Shown here: positions 10,431-20,044 of the stretch, piece after piece
Numbering within the stretch: position 1 is the first letter of the stretch
How the letters are laid out: the number at the start of each line of letters is the position of its first letter
Source of the DNA: Leeuwenhoekiella parthenopeia
GTDB lineage: Bacteria > Bacteroidota > Bacteroidia > Flavobacteriales > Flavobacteriaceae
Length of the DNA: 64,000 bases
Direction of reading: 5' to 3'
Assembly (NCBI RefSeq): GCF_020782115.1
Contig: NZ_JAJGMW010000009.1
Coordinates: 93,085-157,084 of the forward strand
The notes under the pieces: generated by a model
Told to the model about the DNA's origin: nothing
The model's input: the letters and a program-made list of their open reading frames with translations, nothing else
The model's database searches: none
Translations under genes and position numbers: made by a program

Positions 10431-11888
10431 ATGATATCTATAAAATTGAATAAAAACTATCTCGGTCTTGGTTTGCTGCTATTGGGCCTGGTTTCGTGCT
10501 CAGAACCCTGGGAAGACCACGCGGGAGTGAATGATCCTAATCTCACGCTCAATTTGAGTGAGGCTATTTCTCAAAACGCGCAAACTTCAGAATTTGGAAA
10601 ATTGCTTGCAGAAACAGGTTACGATCGGGTTTTAGCGGGGTCTAAAACCTATACTGTGTTTGCCCCTTCCAATGAAGCTGTTGCCGCTGTTAGCGCCGAT
10701 GCACTAAGTACAGCTCAGGCCAGGAAGCAATTTGTGGCCAATCATATTGCGCTGACTGCATTCTCTTCAGTAACGCAACAAGACACGGTAGTTATTCAAA
10801 TGCTTTCAGACAAGTACCTGGACTTTATAGATGGCTCACGAGTTGCAGATGCCCGGATTACAGATGCAGATAATTATACATCTAATGGTTTATTCCACAT
10901 TATAGATAAAGATCTTGCTCCCCGAAAAAATATCTGGGAATTTATTAAAGAACGTGCTGCTACCAGTGATATGAGTGCTTATTTACTGGAGCTTAATGAA
11001 TTTAACCTCTACACCAGAGACTCGGTAGCAAAAGCTAATGCTATACCCGGTATGCAGGCAGATTCGCTTAGCAATTCCTATTTCACCAATGTCTATAACC
11101 TCAACAACGAAAAAAACAAATACACCTTTTTTCTGTTAGATAATGAAAGTTTCAGTGAGGAGACCGATAGACTAAGACCCTATATGAATTGGCCGAGTGA
11201 AGATACTACTACAGTATACACTAATTACTTCACCACAAGGGATTTAGCATTCCATAAAGCCATCGCGCGTGAAAACCTCCCGGATACCCTGGTTTCTAGG
11301 TTCGGAGTCAAAGTCCCGCTTACCGAAGCTACCATTGCCGAAGAAATTCAACTGAGTAACGGAGTGGTTTACGTGATGAGTAAACTTGAGGTTCCTTTAG
11401 AAACAAGGTTGCTTACCACCACTATTCAGGGCGAAAATCCATTTGGCTTTAGCCAGTCTGACAAGCGCGCCAATACGTTTTACCGGGAAAAAGCAGATCC
11501 TCAGGGAAATGTATTCTTTGATATTATGGTTCAAAATCATCGGGTTCCGCGGTTTACAATCTACTATACCGCTAGCAACCTGTATACTACTACCTATAAA
11601 GTTTACTGGAGGGCGATTAATGACATTCAGACAAACACCTTTCAGCAACGGGTGAGTTTTGGAGGATTTATTTCACCAACAGACGGCTCTTTACAACAGC
11701 CTTTTGCGGAGTTGCCGTATACCAATGTAGAGCCTAACACCTATGAAGAAGTTTATATCGGTGAGTTTTTCATTGATCGGCAGGGAAGATCGGCGCTGCT
11801 TGTGGCGCTACAGGCCGCCAATTCTGCTGCAGATGGAGTTAATACCCTTACTCTTGATTATTTAAAACTAGTTCCTGTAATTAAATAA
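10431..11888 (+). CDS. FAS1-domain lipoprotein with C-terminal beta domain
   Basis: 485 residues. Signal peptide with lipobox LVSCSEPWEDH. A first FAS1 domain (KTYTVFAPSNEAVAAV, GLFHIIDKDLAP) covers about residues 35-165 and a second, divergent one follows (YTFFLLDNESFSEE, NGVVYVMSKLEVP). The C-terminal ~150 residues are a beta domain (YKVYWRAINDIQ, EEVYIGEFFIDRQGRSALLVAL) arranged like that of the preceding gene, so the two appear to be diverged paralogs. It lies between the first SusCD set and the second SusC gene, all in one direction with short gaps. Likely another surface accessory of the transport complex; the function itself is inferred. Confidence 0.8.
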   Translation: MISIKLNKNYLGLGLLLLGLVSCSEPWEDHAGVNDPNLTLNLSEAISQNAQTSEFGKLLAETGYDRVLAGSKTYTVFAPSNEAVAAVSADALSTAQARKQFVANHIALTAFSSVTQQDTVVIQMLSDKYLDFIDGSRVADARITDADNYTSNGLFHIIDKDLAPRKNIWEFIKERAATSDMSAYLLELNEFNLYTRDSVAKANAIPGMQADSLSNSYFTNVYNLNNEKNKYTFFLLDNESFSEETDRLRPYMNWPSEDTTTVYTNYFTTRDLAFHKAIARENLPDTLVSRFGVKVPLTEATIAEEIQLSNGVVYVMSKLEVPLETRLLTTTIQGENPFGFSQSDKRANTFYREKADPQGNVFFDIMVQNHRVPRFTIYYTASNLYTTTYKVYWRAINDIQTNTFQQRVSFGGFISPTDGSLQQPFAELPYTNVEPNTYEEVYIGEFFIDRQGRSALLVALQAANSAADGVNTLTLDYLKLVPVIK

Positions 11889-11908
11889 AGTCTTTTAAAC
11901 CAATAGTT

Positions 11909-14900
11909 ATGCTCAAAAAATTACAACTAACCTGTTTTCTTAGCCTGCTTTTTTGCGTTGCATTGCATGCGGGGCTTTATGCTCAGGATTCTGCTGATTC
12001 TACCGCTGTGCAGAATAAAGAAAGTATGGAGGTAAAAGGCTTCGTGAAAGATGCAAAAACCGGTAAAGGTATAAGTGGAATCAACATTGCAGTTGAAAAT
12101 TTTTCTGCCGCTATTACCAATGAAGACGGAAGCTTCACCATAAAAACTCCGGACCTCAACGCATTGCTTACAGTAAGTGGTCAGGATTATCAGACCAAAG
12201 TGTTTCCGGTAAATAATCGGGAAACTAACCTGGAGATTATGCTCTTTGAAGCGCATTACTCGCAGTTTTATGAACTTGCTCAGCTTCCATCCGGTGAAAA
12301 ATTGCAATACTCAAATACACAAGCTGCCGGTGTGGTAGACTTTGAGGCCCTACAGTGGGGCAACCCTGTAAACGAGTCTGTTGGAGACTTTCTGCAAGGT
12401 CGCGTGGCCGGTCTTAACAGCGTAAGAAAATCTGGTGTCCCCGGTTCTGGATCCTATTTAAACCTAAGAGGTTTCAATTCACTATATGCGACAAACAAGC
12501 CACTTATTGTTGTAGACGGGATGATTTATGACGATGAAGACTATGGCTCCGGTATTATACAGTACAATTCCTCTTCACCGCTATCTATGCTAGAAGTTAA
12601 AGACATTGAAGATGTAACGGTCCTTAAAGATGGCTCATCGCTTTACGGAACAAAAGGAGCTAATGGAGTTATAATCATCACCACTACCCGACCCAACGAG
12701 CTAACTACTAAGATTGATTTTACGATGTATGGCGGAATGAATCAGCAACCCGATGCATTACCGGTTATGAGAGCGGGCCAATACCGTACCTATTTGACTC
12801 AGCTAGTCGCCTCAAGGGGCGATAGTCAAGCGCAAATCGCAAACCAGCCCTGGTTGAGTGACAATCGTGCAAATGGGGATTTCTTTGTGTATAACAACAA
12901 TACCAAATGGCAGGACCAGGTTTTTAGAACTACTTCCAATCAAAACTACTTTCTAAGAATTAAGGGAGGTGATGATATAGCAAAATACGGTCTTTCTGTA
13001 GGTTACCTTAATAATGAAGGCATTACCTCTTACTCGAGTATGGAACGTTACAGCACACGACTTAATGCCTCTCTCAGATTGACTGAAAAACTTACTGTAG
13101 ATGCCAATCTATCTTTTATACACAATACCGAAAACTTGAGAGATCAGGGCCTGGCCTATAAAACAAGTCCTTTATATCTGGCTCTTACAAAATCGCCATT
13201 TGTTGCAGTTAATGCTATAGACGCAAATGGCCAATTCTCACCTAATCTGGCAGATGTAGATATTTTTGGGGTTAGTAACCCGGTAGCTATACTGGAGAAC
13301 GGCCTGGGAGTAAATAAAAATTACCGGTTCTTCGGTGATCTGCATTTCAATTATGTATTCAATCCTAATTTTAGTCTGAATAGTATTTTAGGAATCACAT
13401 TAAATAAAGAGCGTGAAACATTTTTCATTCCTGATTTTGGAGTAGCAGATATAACATTACCCACCGCAATAGCAAACAACCGAAGTGGTAGCGAGGTTCA
13501 AAGACTCTATTCCATTTATACCGATACATATCTTAAATACAGTAAGCAACTGGGACAGAAAAACTTTTTTGACTTCCGCCTGGGCTTTCGCAGTCAGAGC
13601 AATAATTCAGAAAGCGACCTGGGACTGGGATATAACTCTGCGACAGATGATTTTACCAGTGTAGGTTCAGGCAGTAATTTACTGCGCTTTGTAGGGGGCT
13701 CTCTGGGAGAGTGGAACTGGATTAACGGTTATTTTAATGTAGATTACAACTACCTCAACAAGTACTATTTAACGCTGAATGCTGCGGTTGATGGTTCGAG
13801 TCGTTTTGGAGATGAGATTCAACAGGGTGGTTTTGCTTTAGGTGACTCTTATTACTCGGCACTAGGCTCTGTGTCAGGAGCGTGGTTGCTTTCTTCAGAA
13901 AGCTTTATGAGAAATGCCGAAGCCATTAATTTACTTAAACTGCGTGCCAGCTATGGGGTAAGCGGTAATGATGACATCGGCAATTTTACGGCTCAACAAC
14001 TCTATATATCTCAAAATCTTTTAGGAGTACAGGGTTTGGTACGTGGAAATATTGGTAATCCTGAGTTGAAATGGGAAACGGTTTCAAAACTCAACCTGGG
14101 ACTCGACCTTTCGATGTTTAAAGACCGCTTCAATGCCTCTTTAGATGTCTATCAAAATAAAACTTCAGATATGATAACCTATGAGTCAACCACCACCACT
14201 ACCGGTTTTGATTACATCGTCACCAATAGCGGAACGATGAAAACACAAGGTTACGACCTAAGTTTAAATGGCAGGTTGATTCAAACCTCTGATTTTGGTT
14301 TTGATTTTGGACTTAATCTTTCCCGTTATGTTAACGAAGTAACCAGCCTACCGGGCGATCCAATAATTACAACCTTTGGAGGTGCTACTTACATCACACA
14401 TGAAGGGCAGGATGCTAATCTGTTTTACGGTTATAAAACAAAGGGCGTTTACTCGACTACTGCCGAAGCCAATGCTGATGGTCTTAGCAGACCTTTGGGC
14501 AATGGGAACCTACTGGCATTTGAGGGTGGAGATATACGTTTTGAAGACCTTAATGGAGACAAGATTATAGACGATCGCGACCGTACCGTAATAGGCAATC
14601 CCAACCCCGATTTGACCGGAAGTCTTAATACCCGATTCAAATACAAAAGACTCAGCCTTTCTGCCCTGTTCTATTTTTCGGTAGGCAATGACCTTTATAA
14701 CGGAGTTAGATACAATCTGGAAAAAATGAGCGGATATGAAAATCAAAGCATAGCTGTGCTTAACAGATGGGTTGCCGAGGGACAACAAACCGATATACCA
14801 AGAGCAGCCTGGGGTGACCCGCTGGGCAATGCATCGTTTTCAGACCGTTGGATTGAAGACGGTTCGTATCTAAGACTTAAAACACTAATGCTATCTTATG

Positions 14901-15094
14901 ACATTCCTACTCAGCTTCAGTACATAAAAGCAGTTCAGGTTTATGCCACTGCAAACAACCTGTTGACCTTTACTAACTATCTGGGATACGATCCCGAATT
15001 TAGTGCGACCAGCTCTATTTTTGGCCAGGGTGCTGATCTTGGTTTAATGCCGCAATTTACCACGATGCAGTTGGGCTTACGTCTGGGACTGTAA
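11909..15094 (+). CDS. SusC-like TonB-dependent outer-membrane receptor
   Basis: 1061 residues and intact, unlike the first SusC gene. Signal peptide (LLFCVALHAGLYAQ), then a carboxypeptidase-D-like regulatory domain (VKGFVKDAKTGKGISGINI, about residues 42-115), a plug domain (FLQGRVAGLNSVRKSG, KPLIVVDGMIYD, VTVLKDGSSLYGTKGANGVI) and a 22-strand-type barrel ending in LGLRLGL. SusC proteins import oligosaccharides using energy from TonB-ExbBD. The N-terminal extension is somewhat divergent. A SusD gene follows after 29 bases. This pair is probably the working importer of the locus now that the first SusC is broken (inference). Confidence 0.92.
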   Translation: MLKKLQLTCFLSLLFCVALHAGLYAQDSADSTAVQNKESMEVKGFVKDAKTGKGISGINIAVENFSAAITNEDGSFTIKTPDLNALLTVSGQDYQTKVFPVNNRETNLEIMLFEAHYSQFYELAQLPSGEKLQYSNTQAAGVVDFEALQWGNPVNESVGDFLQGRVAGLNSVRKSGVPGSGSYLNLRGFNSLYATNKPLIVVDGMIYDDEDYGSGIIQYNSSSPLSMLEVKDIEDVTVLKDGSSLYGTKGANGVIIITTTRPNELTTKIDFTMYGGMNQQPDALPVMRAGQYRTYLTQLVASRGDSQAQIANQPWLSDNRANGDFFVYNNNTKWQDQVFRTTSNQNYFLRIKGGDDIAKYGLSVGYLNNEGITSYSSMERYSTRLNASLRLTEKLTVDANLSFIHNTENLRDQGLAYKTSPLYLALTKSPFVAVNAIDANGQFSPNLADVDIFGVSNPVAILENGLGVNKNYRFFGDLHFNYVFNPNFSLNSILGITLNKERETFFIPDFGVADITLPTAIANNRSGSEVQRLYSIYTDTYLKYSKQLGQKNFFDFRLGFRSQSNNSESDLGLGYNSATDDFTSVGSGSNLLRFVGGSLGEWNWINGYFNVDYNYLNKYYLTLNAAVDGSSRFGDEIQQGGFALGDSYYSALGSVSGAWLLSSESFMRNAEAINLLKLRASYGVSGNDDIGNFTAQQLYISQNLLGVQGLVRGNIGNPELKWETVSKLNLGLDLSMFKDRFNASLDVYQNKTSDMITYESTTTTTGFDYIVTNSGTMKTQGYDLSLNGRLIQTSDFGFDFGLNLSRYVNEVTSLPGDPIITTFGGATYITHEGQDANLFYGYKTKGVYSTTAEANADGLSRPLGNGNLLAFEGGDIRFEDLNGDKIIDDRDRTVIGNPNPDLTGSLNTRFKYKRLSLSALFYFSVGNDLYNGVRYNLEKMSGYENQSIAVLNRWVAEGQQTDIPRAAWGDPLGNASFSDRWIEDGSYLRLKTLMLSYDIPTQLQYIKAVQVYATANNLLTFTNYLGYDPEFSATSSIFGQGADLGLMPQFTTMQLGLRLGL

Positions 15095-15123
15095 TTCAAT
15101 TAAAATCATTAAGCGCTACACCT

Positions 15124-16884
15124 ATGAAAACCTTCATAATTACGAACAGAAATACACTTTTACTCGCAGTACTCGCCATACTCCTGAGCTTTACCTCCTG
15201 TCAGGAATATTTAGATGTAGAACCACAGGATCAATTAAATTCAGACCAGGTTTACAGGGATGTATTTGATGCCGATGCGGCAATAATAGGAACTTATGGC
15301 AAGTTTATGCAACTGGCCGAAAAATATGTTTTGCTTAATGAATTACGGGCAGATTTAATGGCTACGACACGTAATTCTGACCCTGAAATGATCGCCCTTT
15401 CTGAACATTCGGTCACTACAGATAACCGGTTTGCTAACCCCAAGGATTTTTATGAGGTCATCCAGAATTGCAATGACAACCTTAAAAACTTTGACATTAT
15501 GCTGGCTGAGAAAAAGTTTACCCAAACGGAATACAATCAGCGTTACGCAGACATAGGTACCCTGCGATCATGGATTTATCTTCAACTGGGAATTCACTAT
15601 GGTTCTGTTCCCTATATTACAGAACCCATAGAAAACCTTGATGACGTTAGAGATGCATCGAAGTATGAACGAATTCCATTTGAAGAATTGATCGACGAAC
15701 TGGTAGCCTTTACTGAAGGTTTGGCTTATACCAGTCCCTACTCTTCAGACAGTTCGCTTGTTATAAGTGTAGATGGATATGACACTGCAAAATTCTTTAT
15801 CAACAAAGAGTGTCTTCTGGGAGATTTACACCTTTGGGACAATAACTATACGCAAGCCGCCATACACTATAAGAATGTAATGGAAACCGGAACGATGAGT
15901 GGCAATGACTCTGATCGTTTTGATACGTACCGGATAAAATTTGCGGAGGTTGCTACAAATAACGATTTGGCAGTAGGTTACCTGCGTTTTAGAGAACAGG
16001 ATCGGCTGGCTCTAATCGATAATAATGTGCAGGGCTGGAGGTCTATATTTGCCAGAGACCGCGACGTTTTGTGGAACACTGAATGGATCTGGTCTTTACC
16101 CTTTGACAGCAACTTCGCTCCTAAAAATCCATTTATTGATCTTTTTTCAAACCGTGGCGGTGAGTATTTGGTTAAACCTTCTCAACGTGCTATTGATCTT
16201 TGGGAAGATCAAAATCAACGTAATGGTTTTCCTTATGATGCCCGAGGAAAGCGGTTTACCTATAACATCATTGACGGCGATGAAGTGATCATGAAATATA
16301 TTTATAAATTTTTAGATCCTGTTTCTCAGTCGCCTATAGACCTGTTTCAAACCGACGGAGACTGGTTTTTATACAGAGCCGCAAAATTACATTTACGCTA
16401 TGCTGAAGCAGCAAACCGCGATAACCAAAGCCGTATAGCAGATGCTCTTTTAAACTTTGGTATACAAAGTGAATATACTGTGCCCGGGGTAACAGACAAA
16501 ACCGATATTGAACAGACCTTTCAACCTTTTCCTTATAATTTTGACGCACGTAATGGTGACTTCCCAAGGTTTCGAGCAGACTGGCACAGAAACGGAGGGA
16601 TACGCGGCCGGGCTTATGTAGAGCGCGCCGAAGTTTTAGGAGACAGTGTCATCTCTATTGAGAACAACCTGATTGAGGAAGCAGCATTAGAGCTCGCCTA
16701 CGAAGGTAACCGCTGGGGAGATTTGGTTCGTATTGCTTTACGCAGAAATGACCCTTCATTTCTGGCTGATCGCATCTACGAGAAATTAAATGCCGAAGGC
16801 AGCTCCCAGGCAGGTGCCGTTAGAACTAAACTGATGGTTCGCGAAAACTGGTATCTGCCATTTGTATGGAATGAAGAGGAATAA
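15124..16884 (+). CDS. SusD/RagB-family glycan-binding lipoprotein
   Basis: 586 residues, on the long side for SusD. Lipobox and signature FTSCQEYLDVEPQDQL near the N-terminus; helical scaffold including LRSWIYLQLGIHYGSVPYI and KLHLRYAEAANRDN; C-terminal ALELAYEGNRWGDLVRIALRR. Pairs with the SusC gene 29 bases upstream to form the outer-membrane binding/import complex. The extra length relative to the first SusD lies mainly in the middle and probably alters the binding face. The sulfatase gene follows directly. Confidence 0.9.
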   Translation: MKTFIITNRNTLLLAVLAILLSFTSCQEYLDVEPQDQLNSDQVYRDVFDADAAIIGTYGKFMQLAEKYVLLNELRADLMATTRNSDPEMIALSEHSVTTDNRFANPKDFYEVIQNCNDNLKNFDIMLAEKKFTQTEYNQRYADIGTLRSWIYLQLGIHYGSVPYITEPIENLDDVRDASKYERIPFEELIDELVAFTEGLAYTSPYSSDSSLVISVDGYDTAKFFINKECLLGDLHLWDNNYTQAAIHYKNVMETGTMSGNDSDRFDTYRIKFAEVATNNDLAVGYLRFREQDRLALIDNNVQGWRSIFARDRDVLWNTEWIWSLPFDSNFAPKNPFIDLFSNRGGEYLVKPSQRAIDLWEDQNQRNGFPYDARGKRFTYNIIDGDEVIMKYIYKFLDPVSQSPIDLFQTDGDWFLYRAAKLHLRYAEAANRDNQSRIADALLNFGIQSEYTVPGVTDKTDIEQTFQPFPYNFDARNGDFPRFRADWHRNGGIRGRAYVERAEVLGDSVISIENNLIEEAALELAYEGNRWGDLVRIALRRNDPSFLADRIYEKLNAEGSSQAGAVRTKLMVRENWYLPFVWNEEE

Positions 16885-16925
16885 ATAAATTTTAAGTGTT
16901 TATATTCAGGTCAAATTTTAGAATA

Positions 16926-18290
16926 ATGCTAAGGTTAACAGCCTTGGCATTATTTTTTGCAACTGCATCGGGATGTGAAGATGTCAAAAATCAAGTAGAA
17001 AAAAAGGCAACAAAACAGGAAGTTCCAAATTTTCTGGTCATCATTGCAGACGACGCAGGATGGGATGATTTCGGTTTTCATGGTTCAGAAATACAAACAC
17101 CTACCTTAGATAGCCTGGCTAAAGAAGGCCTCATTCTCAACCGGTTTTATACCTACCCAACCTGCTCCCCTGCTCGTGCGGCATTTCTCACCGGAAGACC
17201 CGCCAGCAGAATGGGTATTGTCGCACCTATAAGTGATAAAAGTGAGCTTAAATTACCCGACAGCATTTTAACACTTCCGCAGGCATTAAAAAAACTCAAT
17301 TACAATACCGTTTTATTGGGAAAATGGCATTTAGGTCTACAACCGGAAAATGGACCTAAAGCTTACGGCTTTGATTATTCCTACGGGTTTTTACACGGTC
17401 AATTAGATCAATACGAACACACCTACAAGAACGGAGACAGCACTTGGCACAGGAACGGAACGTTCCTAAAGGAAAAAGGCCACGTTACCGATTTAATTAC
17501 CCGGGCAGCTGTAAACTATATAAATCAGCACAAAGCATCCACACCCTTTTATATGCAAGTAGCCTACAGCGCTCCGCACATTCCGTTACAGGAGACCGAA
17601 TTCTGGTTGCAAAACTATAAAAGTATTGAAGACCCTTCGAGGCGTGCCTATGCAGCAGCTATGTCGCATATGGATGCCGGCATAGGCCGTATTCTTAAAA
17701 CATTGGGGGACAATGAGCTTAATAAAAACACGGTCATTCTGTTTTTTAGTGATAACGGCGCTCAGGAACAATGGATACCTACTACTCAATATTCAGGTAA
17801 ATTTGAACCCAATCTTAGATTAGGTAGTAATGAACCCCTGCGCGATTTTAAAACAACTAATTATGAAGGCGCCACAAGAGTACCGGCATTACTTGTTTGG
17901 CCCCAAAATATACCCGGTGGTACATCTGATAATTTTGTGGGTATTACAGACTGGATGCCCACATTTTTGAATTGGGCTAAAGCCGAAAATATTCCGGCTT
18001 CAGTAGAGGGAGAGCTTATAGATTACTTACTTAAACCAAAGAAAGTAGAACGGCTCACTCCTATCTACACACGTGGTCATTTACAGGAGTCTGTTATTGT
18101 TCCTCCTTTTAAATTAATACGTACCCGGCATTTAAAATCCGGCCCCGATTACGAGTTATTCAATATAGAAAATGATCCTGCCGAAACGAATGACCTTTCG
18201 CAGAGCGATAAACACAGGTTCGATCAACTCCTGTCACTACTTAAAAAGGAATTTAGCAGGGATTACTTACGAGTTAATAAAGAACATTAG
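16926..18290 (+). CDS. Family S1 sulfatase, formylglycine-dependent, lipoprotein
   Basis: 454 residues from ATG 16926; a GTG at 16896 would add ten residues before the signal peptide, so the ATG is preferred. The N-terminus ends in ATASGCED, a lipobox. Motifs of the alkaline-phosphatase-like sulfatase fold are clear: FLVIIADDAGWDDFG with metal-binding Asp42-Asp43, the CSPAR maturation motif (Cys80, to become formylglycine) followed by FLTGRPASRMG, LLGKWHLG, and FFSDNGA with the second metal Asp-Asn pair. It hydrolyses sulfate esters from saccharides; exact regiospecificity is not readable. Being in the PUL with rhaM and kduI suggests action on a sulfated rhamnose- or uronate-containing glycan. 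Requires an anaerobic or aerobic formylglycine maturase encoded elsewhere. Confidence 0.92.
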   Translation: MLRLTALALFFATASGCEDVKNQVEKKATKQEVPNFLVIIADDAGWDDFGFHGSEIQTPTLDSLAKEGLILNRFYTYPTCSPARAAFLTGRPASRMGIVAPISDKSELKLPDSILTLPQALKKLNYNTVLLGKWHLGLQPENGPKAYGFDYSYGFLHGQLDQYEHTYKNGDSTWHRNGTFLKEKGHVTDLITRAAVNYINQHKASTPFYMQVAYSAPHIPLQETEFWLQNYKSIEDPSRRAYAAAMSHMDAGIGRILKTLGDNELNKNTVILFFSDNGAQEQWIPTTQYSGKFEPNLRLGSNEPLRDFKTTNYEGATRVPALLVWPQNIPGGTSDNFVGITDWMPTFLNWAKAENIPASVEGELIDYLLKPKKVERLTPIYTRGHLQESVIVPPFKLIRTRHLKSGPDYELFNIENDPAETNDLSQSDKHRFDQLLSLLKKEFSRDYLRVNKEH

Positions 18291-18301
18291 AATAGTAAAT
18301 T

Positions 18302-18622
18302 ATGATCACACACGCCTTTACCATGCAACTTAAACCGGGTTTTGAGGAAGAATACAAGCGCAGACACGATGCAATCTGGCCCGAATTACAGGAGCTGCTT
18401 GCAGAATCAGGTATCGAAGAGTATTACATCTACCTTCATGAGCAAACGGGTACTTTATTTGCATTTCAGAAATTGATGGCCGGTCACACCACAGCATCCT
18501 TACCCGAACATCCTGTGGTTAAGAAATGGTGGAATTATATGGCTGACATCATGAATACCCACCCGGATCATTCTCCGGTTGAGAACAGGCTGAAGGAAGT
18601 TTTCAGGCTTGATACGAAATGA
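18302..18622 (+). CDS. rhaM: L-rhamnose mutarotase
   Basis: 106 residues, close to the ~104 of characterised RhaM/RhaU. It shows FTMQLKPGFEEEYKRRHDAIWPEL, AFQKLMAGHTTASLPEHPVVKKWW and a C-terminus rich in EVFRLD, all family features; the His in RRHDAIWPEL is the conserved catalytic-region His. The enzyme interconverts alpha and beta anomers of L-rhamnose in the cytoplasm. It is the last gene of the plus-strand PUL run, 11 bases after the sulfatase, which is the best sequence evidence that the target glycan contains rhamnose. Confidence 0.93.
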   Translation: MITHAFTMQLKPGFEEEYKRRHDAIWPELQELLAESGIEEYYIYLHEQTGTLFAFQKLMAGHTTASLPEHPVVKKWWNYMADIMNTHPDHSPVENRLKEVFRLDTK

Positions 18623-18641
18623 TTTAAGTAAAAAGGGCTAT

Positions 18642-19175
18642 TTACTTGCTTTTACCCTCCCCTTTAAAGTTTTGCGAACTGTTTTTAAACAGCACATTAA
18701 AGGTGGTCAAACTCCCGTAAATACGGGTTATGTATTGCTGAAGGTCTATTTTCTCCTGGTCGTCAAGATTGGCGCTGGAATTGATTTTCTGCTCCATTAC
18801 CCGAATGCGATCCCGTACCATAACTATTTTATGGAAAAACGTATCAATAGGTATTTCTTTTTGGGAAAGACTAGAATCTGCCGGACTCAGAATAAGTGTG
18901 CCGCCTTTATATTTGTCGGCAATAGGAACAATCTCTGAAATATCTGAATATTGCTTGAGCATCTCTCTCAGGGTGCGTTCTACTTCATAAAAACTAATCG
19001 TGTCTACCTCATCCTCAACGGCTTCAATCACCTCAAAATCTGCATCTAAATCTAGTGTTTCAAGACCATTCTCTATAAAGGTGACCCAGTAATGCTTTGA
19101 AGTAACATTGGTGACTACTCCGTCACCATAATCAGCGTGCTTAATGCGCGAACCAATGCCTAATAAATTTTTCAT
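18642..19175 (-). CDS. Conserved hypothetical protein with N-terminal Tudor/SH3-like fold
   Basis: 177 residues, soluble. The N-terminal ~60 residues (GSRIKHADYGDGVVTNV, YWVTFIENGLETLDLD) resemble the small beta-barrel found at the C-terminus of UvrD/PcrA helicases, which binds RNA polymerase or nucleic acid; the rest is helical (YEVERTLREMLKQYSDI, FFHKIVMVRDRIRVMEQKI) and probably dimerises. I know similar unnamed proteins from Flavobacteriia but no function. It is convergent with rhaM (20-base gap) and heads a separate minus-strand unit. Confidence 0.55.
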   Translation of the reverse strand: MKNLLGIGSRIKHADYGDGVVTNVTSKHYWVTFIENGLETLDLDADFEVIEAVEDEVDTISFYEVERTLREMLKQYSDISEIVPIADKYKGGTLILSPADSSLSQKEIPIDTFFHKIVMVRDRIRVMEQKINSSANLDDQEKIDLQQYITRIYGSLTTFNVLFKNSSQNFKGEGKSK

Positions 19176-19218
19176 TCTAATTTCTAAAAGGTATTTAACG
19201 TGGGTTTAGATAAACGGC

Positions 19219-19956
19219 TCAAAGCTTTTTATCAATCATTTCATATTGATAATATTCCTCTTTTACACTTTCGTAATTAAGGCCATATTTTACAATTAGT
19301 GCTGTAGCACTTATAAAGAAAAATCTGTCAAAGAAATAAAAAACATCAAATTCAAAATAATATGCAAACAAGGCCGCAATATCTGAGAAGATAAAGCCAA
19401 AGGCGAAAAAAATATACATTAGCGACCTGTTGCTGTTGTATTTATTGTTGTAAGATATAGCCTGAACGCCTAGTACCATCATAGCAGCACCGTAAATATA
19501 GAAGAGTATGGGCTCGAGACTATCGTGAAAGGTGTAGGTAACCATTTGCATATTCATGATTATATACAACACATAAGTATTTGCCGCTACCAGAAGACCG
19601 GTTACCAAAACAACCCCGGGATTAAATTTTATCTGAGAAACCTTTGGAAGCCTTTCCAGAACTATCGTTAAATAAAACAATGTTCCAAAAATGAGATAAA
19701 ACTTGTAACCCCATCCTTGTTCGTAGAATTGAAAGAAAATATCCCGAATAAGTAATACCAGTAATGCTGTAATTGTCCAGATATTAAGAATTTTTTTCGC
19801 TACAACATAATACAGCAAAAACGAAAAAATACTAACAAGTCGAATTAACCTACTCGTTTCCAGATCATAAAAAGCAATAACTCCAAGATTTAAGAGTAAA
19901 ACAACGGCAAGAAATGCCGGAAAAAATAACTCAACTTTAGATTTGTTAGCCTGCAT
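19219..19956 (-). CDS. Polytopic inner-membrane protein, unknown
   Basis: 245 residues with about seven or eight hydrophobic segments (for example FFPAFLAVVLLLNLGVIAFY, LIRLVSIFSFLLYYVV, YLIFGTLFYLTIVL, GVVLVTGLLVAANTYVLYII, LMYIFFAFGFIFSDIAALFAYYF). The layout recalls YhhN/lysoplasmalogenase-like proteins, including a charged residue within the late FIFSDIAALF helix, but I cannot confirm membership. Flanked by an unknown gene and a DUF3078 gene, both on the minus strand; no operon partner gives a hint. Confidence 0.55.
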   Translation of the reverse strand: MQANKSKVELFFPAFLAVVLLLNLGVIAFYDLETSRLIRLVSIFSFLLYYVVAKKILNIWTITALLVLLIRDIFFQFYEQGWGYKFYLIFGTLFYLTIVLERLPKVSQIKFNPGVVLVTGLLVAANTYVLYIIMNMQMVTYTFHDSLEPILFYIYGAAMMVLGVQAISYNNKYNSNRSLMYIFFAFGFIFSDIAALFAYYFEFDVFYFFDRFFFISATALIVKYGLNYESVKEEYYQYEMIDKKL

Positions 19957-20044
19957 TAAAGTGTTTAATTAATTATGATGGGGGTACATTCATTAAATAC
20001 TTACGCAAAAAGTACAAAAAGAGTTTTAAAATTCAATCACTTTT

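Noticed and set aside
19206..19215. AGATAAACG, a partial match to the predicted dCas12f guide
   Set aside because: Only nine bases agree and the match does not extend; such a match is expected by chance in 64 kb. A similar nine-base match upstream of tRNA-Arg (43885-43893) was dropped for the same reason.
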